Origin: an uncultured Oscillospiraceae bacterium
Lineage (GTDB): Bacteria > Bacillota > Clostridia > Oscillospirales > Oscillospiraceae
NCBI GenBank assembly: GCA_934565775.1
Contig: CAKTIN010000012.1
Coordinates: forward strand, 1 to 33,118
Direction of reading: 5' to 3'
DNA: 33,118 bases
This document shows, in pieces, positions 32,556 to 33,118 of this stretch. The first letter of the stretch is position 1; each line of letters begins with the position of its first letter. The notes under the pieces are model-generated. The model worked only from the letters and a program-made list of their open reading frames with translations, had not been told where the DNA came from and did no database searches. The position numbers were made by a program, and so were the translations under genes.

Positions 32556-33118
32556 GTCCATTGCCGACAGCCCGGACCGGGCGGGGCGCTATCTCGTTAC
32601 CTTTTCCGACGGGAAAACCCTGAAGCTCTATCCCCAGACCGTGTCGGACTGCGGCCTGTTCCCCGGCCAGGAGCTGACCCAGGAGGCCTATGAGGCCCTT
32701 CTGGATGCGGCCGGGAGCTTTGCCGCCCGGATGCGGGCGGTGAGGATCGTCTCGGCCTCCAGCGTCTCCAAGCGGGACCTGGAGCAGCGCCTGATCCGGA
32801 AGGGGGAGGACCCGGGCCATGCGAAGGAAGCCGTGGCCTGGATGGAGGAGCTGTCTCTGGTGGACGACCGGGAGACCGCCCGGCAGATCGTTGCCCGGGG
32901 GATCGCCCGGGGCTACGGCCCCGCCCGGGTGAAGCAGATGCTCTATGAGAAGCAGATCCCCAAATCCCTTTGGGAGGAGGCTCTGGCGGATTTTCCCGAC
33001 CAGGAGGAGGAAATTCTGTCCTTCCTGCGGGGGCGCCTGGGTCCTGGGGCGGATCAGAAGGAAAGAAAGAAGGCCATCGACGCCCTGCTGCGCCGGGGGC
33101 ATAGCTGGAGCGCCATCC
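32545..33118 (+). CDS. recX: RecA regulator RecX (3' partial)
   Basis: The frame opening at ATG 32545, eleven bases before the recA stop, stays open to the window end (191 codons). It encodes the three-helix repeats of Rec[16 protein letters not shown], then [16 protein letters not shown] with [15 protein letters not shown], then [18 protein letters not shown]. The upstream 60 residues form the usual N-terminal strand-rich segment. RecX caps and limits RecA filaments, and recA-recX is a classic pair; here the overlap implies coupled translation. The gene runs off the end of the window. Confidence 0.9.
   Translation, partial: MRLESIADSPDRAGRYLVTFSDGKTLKLYPQTVSDCGLFPGQELTQEAYEALLDAAGSFAARMRAVRIVSASSVSKRDLEQRLIRKGEDPGHAKEAVAWMEELSLVDDRETARQIVARGIARGYGPARVKQMLYEKQIPKSLWEEALADFPDQEEEILSFLRGRLGPGADQKERKKAIDALLRRGHSWSAI

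Noticed and set aside
1..33118. CRISPR arrays, insertion sequences, prophage genes and inteins
   Set aside because: No regularly spaced repeats, transposase or integrase motifs, or intein splice blocks were seen on either strand.

Overview
The window is a gene-dense, GC-rich (by eye around 60 percent) chromosomal segment from a Gram-positive member of the Clostridia. The best fit is an Oscillospirales/Ruminococcaceae-type gut anaerobe. Evidence: a WhiA regulator, an AbrB/SpoVT-family regulator, an ECF-transporter S component, a DUF1385/YqhQ membrane protein, a two-OB-fold SSB-like protein known to me from Clostridia, a DnaE with an intact PHP domain, and strong SD sequences with frequent TTG/GTG starts. 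No phage, insertion sequence, CRISPR array, tRNA or rRNA gene was found. Genus-level placement is inference.

Layout. (1) 1-4820, plus: the end of a ClpP/TepA-like protease, then a divergent UppP-like phosphatase, the DNA translocase FtsK/SpoIIIE and an ECF S component, closed by two bidirectional terminators. (2) 4914-7377, minus: an AbrB regulator, a methionine-gamma-lyase-family PLP enzyme and an EamA transporter, joined by two ATGA overlaps, with a strong promoter and three tandem 9-bp repeats in the leader. (3) 7491-12296, plus: trkA; trmL-pgk-tpiA behind two tandem promoters; a CBS-pair protein. (4) 12407-16899, minus: radA, then ygiQ - two-OB SSB-like protein - GNAT acetyltransferase. 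Between radA and ygiQ lie three operator-like palindromes. (5) 17010-17110, plus: a candidate orphan small RNA with its own promoter and terminator. (6) 17126-20607, minus: pepF, an M18 aminopeptidase and a decapitated methyltransferase. (7) 20657-33118, plus: murB-whiA-dnaE, then a seven-gene run of lipoprotein, response regulator, histidine kinase, DUF1385, prmC, recA and recX. recX is cut by the window end.

The genes fall into envelope and division (uppP-like, ftsK, murB, whiA), replication and repair (dnaE, recA, recX, radA, SSB-like), central glycolysis (pgk, tpiA), translation (trmL, prmC), peptide turnover (pepF, M18) and signalling (the lipoprotein-linked two-component system, AbrB). 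Most is ordinary core genome. The items most worth a second look are the candidate small RNA, the helically phased palindromes before ygiQ, the repeat-bearing AbrB leader, the UppP-like protein with an altered catalytic motif, the lipoprotein fused translationally to a two-component system, and the recurrent TGG-extended -10 promoters.
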